NCBI GenBank assembly: GCA_024663395.1
Contig: JANFAH010000002.1
Coordinates: 4,154,001-4,218,000 of the forward strand
Length of the DNA: 64,000 nucleotides
Source: Pisolithus tinctorius
Taxonomy: Eukaryota; Basidiomycota; Agaricomycetes; Boletales; Pisolithaceae
Reading direction: 5' to 3'
Shown: positions 24,235 to 36,699 of the stretch, in pieces
How positions within the stretch are numbered: the stretch's first letter is position 1
Layout of the letters: the number at the start of each line of letters is the position of its first letter
The notes under the pieces: model-generated
The model's database searches: none
Seen by the model: only the letters and a program-made list of their open reading frames with translations
What the model was told of the DNA's origin: nothing
Made by a program: the position numbers and the translations under genes

Positions 24235-26426
24235 ATGCAATCCGTCCAGGTTTTCTACGCGCTCCTCGCAGCAACAGCTATCTTGGCAATCAGAAGACAT
24301 CTGCGCAGGAGACGAGACAATCCTGCAGGCCTGCCGCTACCACCTGGTCCTACTCGGCTCCCCGTAGTTGGTAGCTTATTTGCCATCAAAGACATAGGTT
24401 CTCAATGGTTGACCTTTGCTGAGTGGGGCAAGAAATATGGTGTGCTTACAGACCTCGTTCTCCTATCATGACACGAATAATATACTGAACAAATGCTGAA
24501 CAGGCGATCTCATCTATCTCGAAATCCTCGGCAGCCGGATTCTCGTTCTACATTCTGAAGAGGTTGCACAAGAACTACTCGACAAACGGTCGCAAAATTA
24601 CTCTGACAGACCACAGGTCCCGATGGTGACCTTGTAAGTTGTCAGACATTAGTCGTCGTGGGTTGTCCTCTGATCCCGTGTAGGATGGGTTGGGAGTTTA
24701 ATGTCGGTTTCTTACGCTATGGAGCATCATGGCGCAAACATAGGAAGGCAATGCACCAGGCATTAAACCCGCAGGCGATGCTGAATTACAGGGACATTCA
24801 ATTGAACCAAGTTCACCAGTTAGCCCGGAATCTCCTTGAGGTGCCCGAAAAAATGGAAGAACATATAAGGACGTACGTGACGAGAGTTCCTCTATGGTAC
24901 TTCACCTTCACCATTCTGATTCTGATGTTGTGTTCGTTCTAGTTTCACCGCGTCGACCATCATGACCGTTGTTTACGGATACAAGATGGCTCCTCGAAAT
25001 GACCTCTTTGCATCCATCGCAGATCGCGCCAGTGAGATGCTCACTAATTCATTCTTCCCCGGTGCTGCTTTAGTTAATGCGTTCCCTGCTTGTTCGTGAC
25101 CATCATTGTCGATACTTAGGCCACTCACTCATGCGAGTTGTTTCTGAATCTAGTACGGTACCTGCCTGAATGGTGTCCTGGAGCGGGGTTCAAGAAATTC
25201 GCTCGCGAGTGTAGGAAACTTACCAGGGAATTACGCGATAAGCCTTACGATTTCGTGCAGAAACAGAGGGTAAGAAGTCGGTTTTTCCGGCTAGTTATCA
25301 TCTTTGACATGCATCAAGGCCGAGGGTATCGCACCTCACTCTATGGTCTCAGAAATGATCGAGCATAACGAAGAGGAAGTTGTTATCAAGTCTGTTGCAG
25401 GAACTACGTATGCCGGTCAGTCTTAATGTCTGTTCCACTCTTAAACTTGGACGACTTATATTTGTACTGTTCAGCCGCCGTTGAGACTGTTCGTTCCTGT
25501 TTTCGGACATGCAGGTGTTCGAGTGTATGCTCATATTTATGACAGTCCTCCTCTGCGCTGTCAGCTTTTGTACTGGCCATGCTCAAGTTTCCTTCGGTGC
25601 AGAAGAAGGCGCAGGAGGAAATCGATCGCGTGACAGGGGGCCTAAGGTTGCCGGATTTCACAGATCGCCCCTCGATGACTTATATCGAGGCGACGTATCG
25701 CGAAGTACTCAGATGGTGTCAAGTCACCCCACTTGGTACGTGTGGTGTATTATAAGAGCTTGGGCGACTCTTTTCCTAACTATTTGCTCCTGTCCCAAGG
25801 TGTGCCACATATGACTACAGACCACGACGTCTACAACGGATACTTCATACCCAAGGGTGGGTACATTCGTATATAGTGAATATCATCTCATAAACCGGTT
25901 GGTAGACACGATTGTCCTCGCCAACATATGGTGAGTCTGTCGTATGTACCCGAAAATCGGGTCACCAACTATTGTAGGGCAATGACACATAACGAGGAGA
26001 AATACCCTGACCCGATGAGATTCATGCCCGAAAGGTTCATTGCAGAGGACGGTTCCCTTACTGACGATATCGGAGAAATACAGTACGGGTTTGGCAGAAG
26101 GTAAAATCTAATCCCTGCTCGATAGTGCTTTTACTGACAGTGAACACTTAGGATATGTGTTGGGAAGTACCTGGCGGAGGCGTCAATCTGGATAGCCATG
26201 GTTACGATTCTTGCCGCGTTCAACGTCAACAAAGCTAAGGATGAATTTGGCAATGACATTGATGTGGAGCCAGAGTTTACACCTGGCGTCATCATGTATG
26301 TTCACCTCATCCTGCACCTCTAATCAAAATTTTAAGTTTCTATATAGACACCCGAAAGCATATCCATTCTCGATCTCACCAAGGTCACCCCATGCTGTTG
26401 AACTGGTCCGGAATCCGAGTTCTTAG
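24235..26426 (+). CDS. Cytochrome P450 monooxygenase
   Basis: Thirteen exons: 24235-24439, 24504-24633, 24684-24872, 24943-25091, 25154-25269, 25319-25415, 25475-25488, 25546-25735, 25800-25856, 25906-25930, 25978-26100, 26152-26295, 26348-26426. The sum is 1518 nt, 505 residues, normal for a fungal microsomal P450. An N-terminal membrane anchor (residues 4-20) is followed by a basic stop (RRHLRRRR) and the proline hinge PLPPGPTRLPVVGS. The I-helix region is VAGTTYAAAVET, the K-helix ExxR lies in YREVLRW, PERF is present, and the haem loop is YGFGRRICVG with the ligand Cys. It probably sits on the ER and uses a P450 reductase. The overall pattern recalls basidiomycete enzymes annotated as O-methylsterigmatocystin oxidoreductase-like, but the substrate is unknown. 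Exon 7 is only 14 nt. Confidence 0.87.
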
Positions 26427-26630
26427 AGAACATGCAGTCCGGCTGCTTGGTTGTTTACAACGTGTGGGTGTACATATTGAATGTGATGTAATAACATACT
26501 CGTGTAGTATCAGCGTGCGACGTCAAACAATGCATACTCGTTAAGGTCATACTGCGCGACCAGGATGAACGTAGGTCATATCCTAAAATATCGGGATTAG
26601 TCGACGGACAGTATGCTCAACAACGAAGAC

Positions 26631-27402
26631 CTACCACCGAGGGTGGATTTGTCGTTCCGGGTACAAGTGCATCATAATTTGATCGGTCATGTATTCCTGC
26701 TCAATCTGAGTTTGTGATGGTCTATGCCCTGCGTACGACGGCCGTCTGCTGGTAGAGATTTGCGGTCTCTTAGTTGTTTCACTGGGTCGCACGGCCACCG
26801 TACGAGGCTGACCATACGTAGATCGAGATCTATCGTCCAACACCTTGTAATGCACAGGTGGTCCTACATCTCGCCGACGGGAGTTCGGATCGGGTCGTCT
26901 CATTTCCGACACCGTGCGTTTCCTTTGCTCTTCCTCTGCAGCAGCTCGACGTCTCGTGGCCATCTCCTTCAGATAGCGTTCTGATTCCTGTGCGCGAGAG
27001 GACGATATCTTGTAGGTCCCTTCACAGAAGAATCCACCGGGAACCCCCCGACATTGATAGACGCCTTTGACGGTTTGTGGACTGTTGGGATAAAGACAGT
27101 CGTGTTGGGAACATTTGTTATGGTAAGGCGAGGGCCACCCTGGTGGTAGTGAAGACGTTTTGGGTTTCCGGTTGACTGCACTCCGTCGGTATCGATATCA
27201 GGGCAATGTTATACAGCGAGAGAACCTGGTACTCACAGAAGATCATGATGGTTTCGTTAAGACGTGTGCGATGAGGGGTGCGATGAGGGTGTAAGGGGGG
27301 AGGAATAGGGAGAGCATTAGGAAGAGCATATACATAACTGCGCCTGCTTACGGGAAGATGTCTGCCAGGGCGGCGCGCGGTAACTGCTTTCCGAACATGC
27401 AT
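26631..27402 (-). CDS. Hypothetical protein with a short cysteine module
   Basis: Two exons, 27237-27402 and 26631-27139, joined by a 97 nt GT-AG intron. They sum to 675 nt, 224 residues. I do not recognise the product. The second exon has four cysteines in CSQHDC ... YQCRGVPGGFFCEGTYK, which looks like a small disulphide or metal-binding module. A charged helical stretch (ATRRRAAAEEEQRKRT) and an Arg-rich disordered tail follow. The start at 27402 is the most upstream in-frame ATG. The first exon is Pro/His/Arg-rich and ends ETIMIF. It could be the weakest part of the model. Confidence 0.5.
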
Positions 27403-28041
27403 TAAAGTCGTGTTAACTTGATGAGGTCAAAGAGAGTAAGAGGCATCACGTCTGCCCTCGGGATGACGCGTGGGTTCGCCCTTTCCCTACGGGTACGTAC
27501 ATACCTAAAAGCATTGCCTGGCAATTGCAATGCTGTCGGAATCAGTCGCAATGCATATTTAAGAGGCAGAGCCTCGGAAAGATCGCTGTAAGAGGCTTAA
27601 TACAGTGGAGAGAATGGATTGGGAAGGAACGCGGAAGGCCCGGGGTTACGGAATTCCCTGAAGGTATTACGGGTGGGTGTTGCGTCGTTTTCAAGGGCAA
27701 TTATTAACGCGTGTGCGAACTACGGTTTATTAAATCCACCCCGAACACAGGTCTTCTTGCGGATGGGTTTACTCGACGCCGAGCTACGCCCATTAATGCC
27801 AAGCGCATCCTCTCGCCTTGGGTCTGGAACTTGGAAATGTGGTGCCTTGCTCATCACACGAAAAGGCTGGCGTTGGTTTCGTCTACTGGGCTATTGGGAC
27901 GATTAATCGCTGTGACCGTCCTCGAGGACGCAGCGAGGCACGCTAGCGGAAAGTAAACTGCGAAATGAACAGTGGAGTTGGCTCACGTGACCGCGCCACC
28001 GTGGCAAACACTCGCCTTCCGTAGGCCACCATACACTAAAC
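27403..28041. other. Divergent promoter region
   Basis: This stretch of about 640 bp lies between the minus-strand hypothetical gene and RAI1. Overlapping short plus-strand frames at 27525-27956 have no recognisable content. Confidence 0.35.
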
Positions 28042-29594
28042 ATGGCCCACAAGCGCAAGGCGGAGGAGGAGTTGCCTGAGTCAGGGCGGCCGCCAGTCAA
28101 GCAGCGGTTGGATTCAGCGGACAGTCTTCCATATCCAAGTCTTTCCAGTTCACCTTCGAAGGTCCCTGCTATCCAACGGCCAAGCCCAATACTGACGTTT
28201 TCGTATAACTCTGACCATGTTCTGGAATTCAACGACTCAGCACTACGCTACTACGTCGAGCCTCCGCGCGGCGCGGACCTTGGTTTTCACTATGAGAAAT
28301 GGATCAAGCGACCAGAAGAACGTGGCCGAATCGATGGTCTGTTAACTGCGTGGTCGAGGTTCAAGAAAACTTTGCATGCCTCAAGTCCGTCACCGTCCGT
28401 AGTCAATGTGCCCGACGTCAACGTGATGTGTTGGAGAGGTATCATGACCAAGTAAGGTGGCCTCGCTTATGTCTCCATCGTTTGCCGTTTACGTTCTTCT
28501 GTCGACCTTACGGTGAGAAAGGATATTGGCGGCCCCTTACGAGGAGAGAGATGGCTGGGACCTCAATGTCATGCTCGTGAAGGGTACCCTTTACTTTGAA
28601 GAACACCTGTCAGACGCGAAACTCGAGGAAAAGTGTGGCACTCCGTCCTTTGCAATGTCCTATATTGTTGACTCTGCAGGAACGAGATGACGCCCCGTCA
28701 GCGGCTTCAGTCGTACTACGGATATGCGTTTGAGTCCTACTGTACAACATCACAACCAGACTCCCAGGGTGCTCCTGGTTGGGGTGGCGATGTGAACACA
28801 AATGTTCAATGGTGTAGCGTCGTCAAAACGAAGCTCGCGGACCGTAGAGTCATCATCGGGGGAGAGGTAGACTGCGTTCGTGGTATGTAGATCCCGCGAA
28901 AGGTCATCCTTTAGACCTACCTGCTTCCAGGGACTTACTCTGGAAAAACCGACAATTACGTTGAGCTCAAGACGTCTTTATCCATACGAAATGCTTCAGA
29001 TGAAGCCAGATTCGAAAAGTGCGTCGTTCGCCACTACAGCTATTTGTTATTCTTATTGATTTATACCAGAAAATTGCTTAAATTTTACTTGCAATCATTC
29101 CTTCTTGGTGTGCCGGTAAGCCCACTGCCGGACCAGCGTGTTCGCATGTTCACACTCCATCCGGCTTACCATAGGAAATTATCGTTGGTTTCCGCACGCC
29201 GTCTGGACGTCTGACAACCGTGCAATTGCTGAGAACGGCGGAGATACCGAGACTCGTTCGTGGGAAGCCCGGCGCATGGGATCCGAGTATCTGTTTGGAA
29301 TGGGGCGACCGGTTCCTTACTTTCTTGCAGGCAAAAGTGGATTCTGACTCTGGAAGACAAGTATGGCGTGTGTCCTTTAAACCGAGAGTGGGGATCACGG
29401 CAGTGATGCTTAATGAAGCGGAGGTAGCGGAGGTCGTGAATGGAGAAGAGCACGTGGGGTTCCTTCCTCGGTGGTACTGGGATGAATTGATGGCAGTACA
29501 CCACGACTCCGGGGCTCAAAGTCGAGTGGATGATACCTCCACGACGCGGTCTAACACCGAGTCGACGGGTCTCCCATCCGGCTGGCGCATTTGA
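28042..29594 (+). CDS. RAI1: RAI1/DXO-family decapping nuclease
   Basis: Rai1 acts in the nucleus with the 5'-3' exonuclease Rat1. The family removes incomplete, triphosphate or NAD caps from RNA 5' ends. Six exons: 28042-28451, 28522-28632, 28680-28882, 28931-29018, 29070-29115, 29175-29594. They sum to 1278 nt, 425 residues (family usually 380-420). Evidence in order: YYVEPPRGADLGFHYEKWIK (about residue 75), PYEERDGWDLNVMLVKGTLY, the active-site glutamate in FESYC, the acidic pair in IGGEVDCV, and the catalytic ELK motif in YVELKTS (about residue 255). Then comes QSFLLGVPEIIVGFRTPSG, the conserved core that contacts RNA and Rat1. All key acidic residues and the lysine are present, so the enzyme should be active. 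The N-terminal 60 residues are Ser/Pro-rich. Confidence 0.92.
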
Positions 29595-30181
29595 CTTAGC
29601 GCCTAGAGTCATGTGATGGTTCCTTTGTCATCATTCATCGTGCCACCATCTGACAGGAACGACTTCCGGCGTCTCTGCTAGCGAGGTGCTTCCCAGCTAC
29701 TTAATATGATGCCGTCCGAATGAACTCCGAGCTGTCTATTCCTGGGACATCGTCATCCGATTTGGCCAGCTCTCGTGAGGAGGCTCCACCGGGCTCGGTT
29801 CCTGTTTCACATGCCATACCTCCTTGCGGCACTAATCGACGATATGACGCATATGTAGTTATGTACTACGTGGGTGTAAGCTGCATGCAACGTTTCATCA
29901 TCATGAGTATTTGCTGAGTAGCCGGTACGTTACGGGTACTTCCTGACAGCCAGCGTGGGAATTTCGGATGAATAAGGCGAGCGCGTCGTCGCGCGTGTGT
30001 CCCCCTCCAAAGCCTGTAACGCGCTCCTCACCGTTCCACACAGCGGACAGCAACACCCACAACTCGCTGCCAACAGCAGCCACCTAGGCAAGCCTTGCAA
30101 CGCCTGTAAAGGCCCCCTGCGGCATATTTGTAAATAGGCTGTAAAGTACACTCAGGCAAAGCAGTGACAGACGCGCTCCAC
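29595..30181. other. Spacer upstream of Whi5-like gene
   Basis: This 587 bp spacer contains the RAI1 3' UTR and the next promoter. Short frames on both strands are uninformative. Confidence 0.35.
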
Positions 30182-32039
30182 ATGGTGACTCCATCGTCCT
30201 CGGTGACCTCAGCGTCCCCGCCGGCGAGCTATCTGCAGCCAGGCAGCCCATCTGTATCCACAGACATCGACCCTCTGGAGAGAGAAGAGAGAGAGAAAGC
30301 CATCCAGAAATTCATGGCAAGCGCTGAACTCTCAGTGGTAAGTGATCCAGTCTCCCGCCACGAGCCGTCTGGCCTACTCCACGCTCGCGTTGGATGCCCT
30401 TGTCAACGAGCGTGTCGCTCTCCTGTTCCTCTCAAATTGACACCCTTCGCCCGTGTTTCGTGTCCATTTTGGCGATGGCTAATACCTGCTTTATCACCCT
30501 CTATAGGTTGTACGCGGTCTTCGCGCCCGCCTCTCTTATGCCTCCTACAAGGCTACTCATAACATCCCACACGTCCCTATTAACGATCTGGAAGCAAAGG
30601 CCCATCCTCTGTCTGCTGCCCCAGTCCGCTTGATCGGAACCAAGCGGAAAGCATCCGGGCCAAGTCATTACTATGGTAGCCCTTCTACCCAAGGAGTAAC
30701 TGCGCGGAGAGGCGGTAACGCGCCATCCTCAGTCGCATCATCACCAACTCATTCCGGCGCCACACGTTTCCGTTACGCTGACGTCCCAGGCGCAGTCACG
30801 AACTCCGCCCATAACTTGTACAGTGCCCTCCTGGGGCCTCCACCATTGAAGCAAGCACGGACAGTGCACAACTCGAAGGACCCGCCGGTCCCAGCTGCCT
30901 CTCGTTCGTCAGCTGGATCTCGTTCTCGGCAGGGACACCGAGGCACCGCACCTCCTTCCCCTACAGTACGCAGCGTTGCAGAGGGTACGCGTGCTCATTC
31001 GCGTAGCAGGAAAGCGGCGACCGGTCGGTCCAAGCTTGCGAAGTCCCACAAGGGCAAGCAAAGGGAGTCCGCGGAAGAGACCGCGGATGTAGAGAGGCAG
31101 GCAGTAGCCACCTTGACATCGCTTCTGCAGTCTCGTCCCTCTGCAGCAAGCATTTCTTCACCTCGCTCCAGCCTTTCGACCATATCTGACTCGGGGTCGT
31201 TCCACTCGTTCACGCACTACGGCCAAGGCGCAGGCGTGACTGCACCTCAGTCGTTGTTGCCATCTGCGGATTCCTTCAATACACACCATACCACCAGAGC
31301 AGCTACACCGCCACGAGGCAGTGCTGACAACCTCCATACGACTCCACGTGCTGACGATGAGGAAGCTGCAAATCTCATGCTCTACCTGCATACGTCACCG
31401 TCACCTCTGCGGCCCACTACTACACGGGACAAAGACGCAAAGGATTTAGCAGCCTTTGGAGCTCTGAGAGGTGCAAACTCTCTTCGTGCTAAAGGAAGAG
31501 TTCTTTTTGCGGGATCGGAAGGCAGTACCAGTCCCCTTAAAAGCGAAAGCAGCCTCACGGTTGATAGTTTTCCCGCCAGTCAAAGTTCTCAGTTAAGTCA
31601 GTCATTTCACTTGGAACCTCCCAACGATAGTGGTAGAACGGCGGTGGCGGAACCAACAGTTATCCCGCCAACACCGGACTCTCCAGCGCCGCCGTCTTCA
31701 CAGCTACTCCCGTCCCCGCCATCTCCTTCAAGGGCAACAGAACTGTCTGCTTCACCGGGATCCTTTCAAGCACCTCCGACTCCCGGGAATGTTCCGTTTA
31801 ATCTCAATGATTTTATCAATGTTTCGCCCTCGCCAGCTGCAACCACCGTCCCTCGATCCGCGATCTCCTTGAGGTCTGGCTTGGGGGCGAATCTACGCAC
31901 AGACCTGGGACGCAAGCTGTTCGAAGAAGAGCAGCACCGTCACCATCATCTGGGCCCTGGCCCATCTTCGAACGATGGCTTGCGGAGCGGAAATGGTGCA
32001 GGTGTTCTGGGGGCAAGCATCGATCTAGCGAATGGCTGA
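30182..32039 (+). CDS. Whi5/Nrm1-like cell-cycle transcription repressor
   Basis: Two exons, 30182-30337 and 30507-32039, sum to 1689 nt, 562 residues. I start at the ATG at 30182; an upstream in-frame GTG is not a credible start. The only folded-looking part is the region around RGLRARLSYASYKATHNIP (about residues 54-72). It matches the short GTB motif of the Whi5/Nrm1 family, by which these proteins bind SBF/MBF at G1/S promoters. The rest is Ser/Pro-rich and disordered, with many S/T-P sites suited to CDK phosphorylation. Conserved islands are LMLYLHTSPSPLRPT, LRAKGRVLF and PGNVPFNLNDFINVSPSPA. The assignment rests on the motif and on remembered mushroom homologues. Nrm1-like versus Whi5-like cannot be separated. 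Confidence 0.75.
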
Positions 32040-33163
32040 TCCTTGCAGACGTTGTGTCCTCGTCCTTCTTGTCCAACTATTGGTTTTCACGCGACGGATT
32101 TTATCGACATTCCTTGCATCGATTCACTCGGAACACCAAGCTGTCTGTTGTTGTATCAACACGCACCCAAGACATCTGTATCGATCCTTACAATTGGCTG
32201 GATAGCGCTAGCGAAGCTAATCTATTCTAGGTTGTTTTTGTCTTCATCTCTTGGCGGCACATGGACGCTACATATCATGACAACCATATGAGATAACGAA
32301 GGTTTTTCCAAAGCAAAGCATCGCTTCAGTCTTTTATTTATCTTCACAACCTGGTCATCTCCCTGTTTCTATTCTTATTGCCCGACCATTTCCCTCTTAC
32401 TGTCTTCAACGCGTTTGATCCATCCTTCGATGTAGGCAATGAGTTTCAACACCTTTTCCTTGTTCATTTCGATGTTTTCATCTCACGTTTTTGTCAACAC
32501 CCCCACGCATACACTCGTTGTCGTAAGACCCCGTTTGTAATCTTCCGATATACGACCTTTGTGATTTCTCCTGTTCCTTGTTTCATTCTTTGTATTATGA
32601 ATATCCTTTGTTTCTTTCACAGTGAGGTGCCCTGCTTAGGACAGGCCTCATGCTGTCCTCACTATCTTGGTGTAGTAATATGGCCAATCAATAAAAGTTG
32701 TATTTTGTTCCTACACACAGCCCCTGGTTCATTGTGTGTGGAAGACTGAGCTCAGCATGCAAAAATGAGGATGTCTGTCTATTGTTACCCACTTCACAAT
32801 ATAGTGAGCAAGTAGGGAGACTCGGGAAGTGCCGACTGCGTCGGCGCAAACCTTGCTTGATACTTGCAGGATGCAGCAATGCAACAGGTAGCAAGTCAAG
32901 GCTGTCTGTCCTTTGAGATTCAAGGATGGAAGTATGCAACTATTAAATTGGGGAGTAACTAGTGACAAGTATGTATGGATTTTGGCAGTTGTTAGGTTTA
33001 AGGGAAGGGGGGGCAAAGGAAGGTGAGTACGAGACCAAATGGTTGTAAAATAGACCACATCTATACTGTAGTAAATCAAATCTCAATGAAAGCTTTATGA
33101 AAAGGTAGGGAAAAGGTGAATACAAGACCAAATGGCTGTAAAATAGACCACATCTGTAGTCAA
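32040..33163. other. 3' flank, start of repeat-rich half
   Basis: The first 600 bases are T/C-rich and probably the 3' UTR of the Whi5-like gene. From about 32.7 kb the composition changes to the low-CpG type of the transposon island. A duplicated block at 33020-33165 is listed separately. No gene is seen. Confidence 0.4.
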
Positions 33164-33165
33164 TC
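33024..33165. repeat. Imperfect tandem duplication, about 92 bp spacing
   Basis: The block around 33034-33066 (gaccaaatggttgtaaaata and following bases) recurs at about 33125-33157 with one or two changes. The flanking 'aggtgag/aatac' bases also match. It is an ordinary local duplication downstream of the unknown minus-strand gene. Confidence 0.6.
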
Positions 33166-34225
33166 AAACTTTCAGGCGCTTAGTAGGAGAGGAATCTGGG
33201 TGAATGTATGCTGACACCTTTCTCTTCAGTGGTGTACAGGGTGTGACAGATGCATGAGGAGGTACTAAAACATGCATCATGACTATATCTGCTGTGTAAA
33301 CATCTTTACCTGGGATGCCCTGCCTTGAGATAGACCAGTGAGAAAGGTTGAAATGCAGTTCAACCACAGCCCCTTCCAGATAATGGTGGTAGAAGCGTGG
33401 GTCAATCAACTTCCCTTCAAGGTCATATGCAGGGATAGGAATGACCTGATGTGTCTGCCTGATGCTGTCCAACCCTCCTCTGGCAGCATCACTGAAGGTA
33501 GGCCAGTTTTCGATAGAAAAAATAGGATCAAGATCTGCATAGGTGTGAGAAAGGTACATAGAGGGTACTAGAAGCCACATACCGTTGGTCTCGTCCTTGT
33601 CAGACTGTGCTCCTGAACCAGCACCATCCTGCGCGGCAAGGTCGTCAGCATCTAGAGCCTTAGACATTGTGAGTCAAAGAATAATTTAGAATTGGATGTT
33701 AAAGATTACCTTGAATAAGACATGACGCAATCTGAAGCGAGGGCCACATGGACCAGCTGTAGTGAAAAGTCCCTGCTTCATAGTAAACTTAGGCATTGCA
33801 ATAGCATCTTGCAGCCAACGGAGGTTGTCCGTCACATTGGCCCAGTCAGCGGTAAATGGTGTGACGTTGGGCATTTGAACAACGCAAGACAGTTTGATAA
33901 TGGCAAAGTCCGGCCAGATTTCACTGGGTCCATGATAGTTGGCATCTGCTGTAAGCCAGTAGTCATTGCTGTCGATCTGGACAACAGCGGAGATGGGAGC
34001 CAAGTCGAAGGAGCTGTCATCAGGTGGGGGAGAAGGTAAACGCTTTCTGGCACCACCCTGAGGTTCAGCTGGTTTGATCGCAAGTCGGTCTGCGCGACCA
34101 TCGCGTACCCAGCGGACACTGTCCTGGAAGGACATGTCACCAAGGTATAATCCCGTCTCAATGAGTCGTTGATGGGCTTGAACGAAACAGGTGGGAGTGT
34201 TGGGTTTCGCGGGTTTGCCTGGCAT
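33164..34225 (-). CDS. Unknown protein beside the Helitron
   Basis: Three exons in coding order: 33710-34225, 33583-33658, 33164-33534. They sum to 963 nt, 320 residues, with clean GT-AG introns of 51 and 48 nt. I do not recognise the product. Visible features are a hydrophilic N-terminus (MPGKPAKPNTPTCFVQAHQR), a region with TADWANVTDNLRWLQDAI and RFRLRHVLFK, a Ser/Asp-rich linker, then HHYLEGAVVELHFNLSHWSI and a basic tail (SPTKRLKV). It lies divergently about 250 bp from the first Helitron reading frame, in low-CpG sequence. It may be a Helitron-associated or captured gene rather than a host gene. Its frame is intact, unlike the Rep next to it. Confidence 0.55.
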
Positions 34226-36699
34226 AGTAGACAAGAGAGTAGAGCGTGGATTGAAAGGACAGAATTGGCGAGAGAGAATATGGTACTGAGGGAATGGTGG
34301 GAGAGAGTGAGAGGATTTTAAACTTTTGGAGATGGTCTGTGCACAGAAATCAAAACACATCAGGGTATTGATGTTTTTGGAAGGGCACACTTGCCATGTA
34401 TATGTTTGAATGTCCGCGCATGGTTAGCGCAAAGTTAGCATTCAGACATGTGTTGATTGTCTGACCCGATGGGAGAGCGATGAGCACAAAACCATGCGCT
34501 GACAAACTTGCATCTCTCAGTGTAAAGGAAATCACTGCCCGATTGAGGGGCGTACTTACCTTCTCCTGCAAAGAACGACAGAAGAAAGAACTACTACTGG
34601 AAAAAGTAGTGAATTGCGCCCCACAAGACCAAGTCAAATTCCTTTGTAAAGCAGCTCTGGAGAAAAGCAGCAGCATCCCTGGGCGAAGTGTCCTTCAGAA
34701 GCGCAGGCGGGAGGATGAAATGCAACCCAGGCAGACGGTCCCATGCCTGGACCTGGATGACGGAGAGGAAGGAGAAGAGCTGCAAGCAGATGAAAACAGC
34801 AGAAACGATCCTTCGAAATACCTAGCACTGCCAACAGACACGGAACGGAAGGCATGTTACTGCAAATTCTACGAAGCCACTTCGAGCACCGCTCTTGCCG
34901 CAGGCATATGTGGTGTCTGTGCCAGGGAATGTGGAGCAATGGATGAGAGTTTGCATAGAATGGCGCTCAGTGACATACCAAATTCACATTGACTGGTTCC
35001 TAAAGTCCTTCATCCTGCTCATGACATCTACAACGGCCAACTACTTCAGCCAGAAGCAGTAGAAGTCAATGGTCCACATACCACCACTTCTGTCTGTCAG
35101 GCATGCTTGGATGAATTGCGGAAGCCCAGCGATAAACCGCCACGGTACGCCCTGGCAAATGGGCTGTGGATTGGGCGCATTCCATGGCAACTCCAAGTAC
35201 TCACATTCCCAGAACAGCTGTTGATTGCGCATCTGTACCCTCGTGTCTTCGTCTTCAAGCTGTTTCCAAAATGTCAGGGAGGCACCCGCCAGGCATCTGG
35301 TCTGCAAAATGCTATGCGCGGCAATGTCAGCACTTATGACATGTCAATGGATGGGATCTCTGCAATGTTACGAGGGGACCTTATGCCAAGATGACCTGCA
35401 ATCCTTGCATCTTTAATAACTGTGACTTTCATTGGACTTGGAGAATTGCCAAAGGCGTGGATTCACTCAACCTTTCGAGTGAGGCGGAGCATTGTGCATG
35501 ATGCCTTGCTTTGGTTGAAAGAGAATAATCCATACTACGCAGATATCAGGATCAGTGCTTCTCACCTTGCGGAGCTTCCAGAAGACAATGTACCGGAAGA
35601 AGTAATGGATATAATATGCCAGTCTGGTGACATCGGCATGATTGAACAAGAAAGTGCAGGTTATGTGCCACAGGACGCTGATGAAGGTCAGTAGTACCAA
35701 AGCTTGCCCTACGTCAGAACCTCATAATTCCATGACAGGAGTGCCATCGAATACTACAGACAATGCAGTTGTTAATGAATCTGACAATGGCAGTCAGTAC
35801 ATGGATGGTCATACAGTGATGAAAATGAAAACCTCACAATGTCAAGCAGGACCAGATGTTATACCATTACAAGTCGCTGGTGGTATTGATACAGACCTGT
35901 CAAAGCTCACGGCAAGTGAGCTGATGACATGGGGACTTTCGAACCTGTGGAAAGAGGGTAGAGAAGGAGGTTATTTTGTTTGGCATGGGCAGCAACCTGT
36001 CAACGATTTTGGCCGACCACATGCTGCAGACAAGCCATGCACAGTGAAACATATCAATTTATTTGCGAGAGCATTTCCTGGGCTTTTTCCCTATGGAGAA
36101 GGTGGCATAGAGGGAGAACAAGTTACTGTGGATTTCAATGAACACATCCGGTGGGCACTACGTTACCATGATCATCATTTTCAGAGGCATCCAACATTCT
36201 CCTTTGTTGCATTTGGAATAACACAACGTCGTCAAGTGTTATTGTCTGCCCATCTACAAATGAGCCGCAAGACGTTCGATAAGGATGCACAGTTGCTGTC
36301 AACTCTCACGCTTGAGAGGTTACAGAAAGCGCAGGAAGCCGAAGAGAAGAACGTCCCTGTCTCCGATCCATTGATCCAGCTACTGTGAAAACATGTGTAT
36401 GCCACTGGCGTGCGCATTGTTGGATCAGACTACTCTCGCTTTCAACTCCGTAGTCAGATTTGGTCAACATCAATTATGCTGAACCCACCATTGCTATGGA
36501 TCACCATCAACCCTTGCGACCTACATGATCCTATCGCACAGGTCTTTGCTGGTGAGGATATCAACCTTGATGATCTATGGGAGAAATTAGGGCCGTCAAA
36601 GGAGAAATGTGCAGAAAATATGGCACTTGATCCGTATGCTGCCTCGAAGTTCTTCCATTTTCTCATTTGAACAATACTTAGCAAACTATTCGGAATCGA

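Noticed and set aside
1..32039. A biosynthetic or defence gene cluster around the P450
   Set aside because: Neighbours are housekeeping and regulatory genes (RAI1, Whi5-like, a conserved unknown). No synthase, transferase cluster or defence domain is present.
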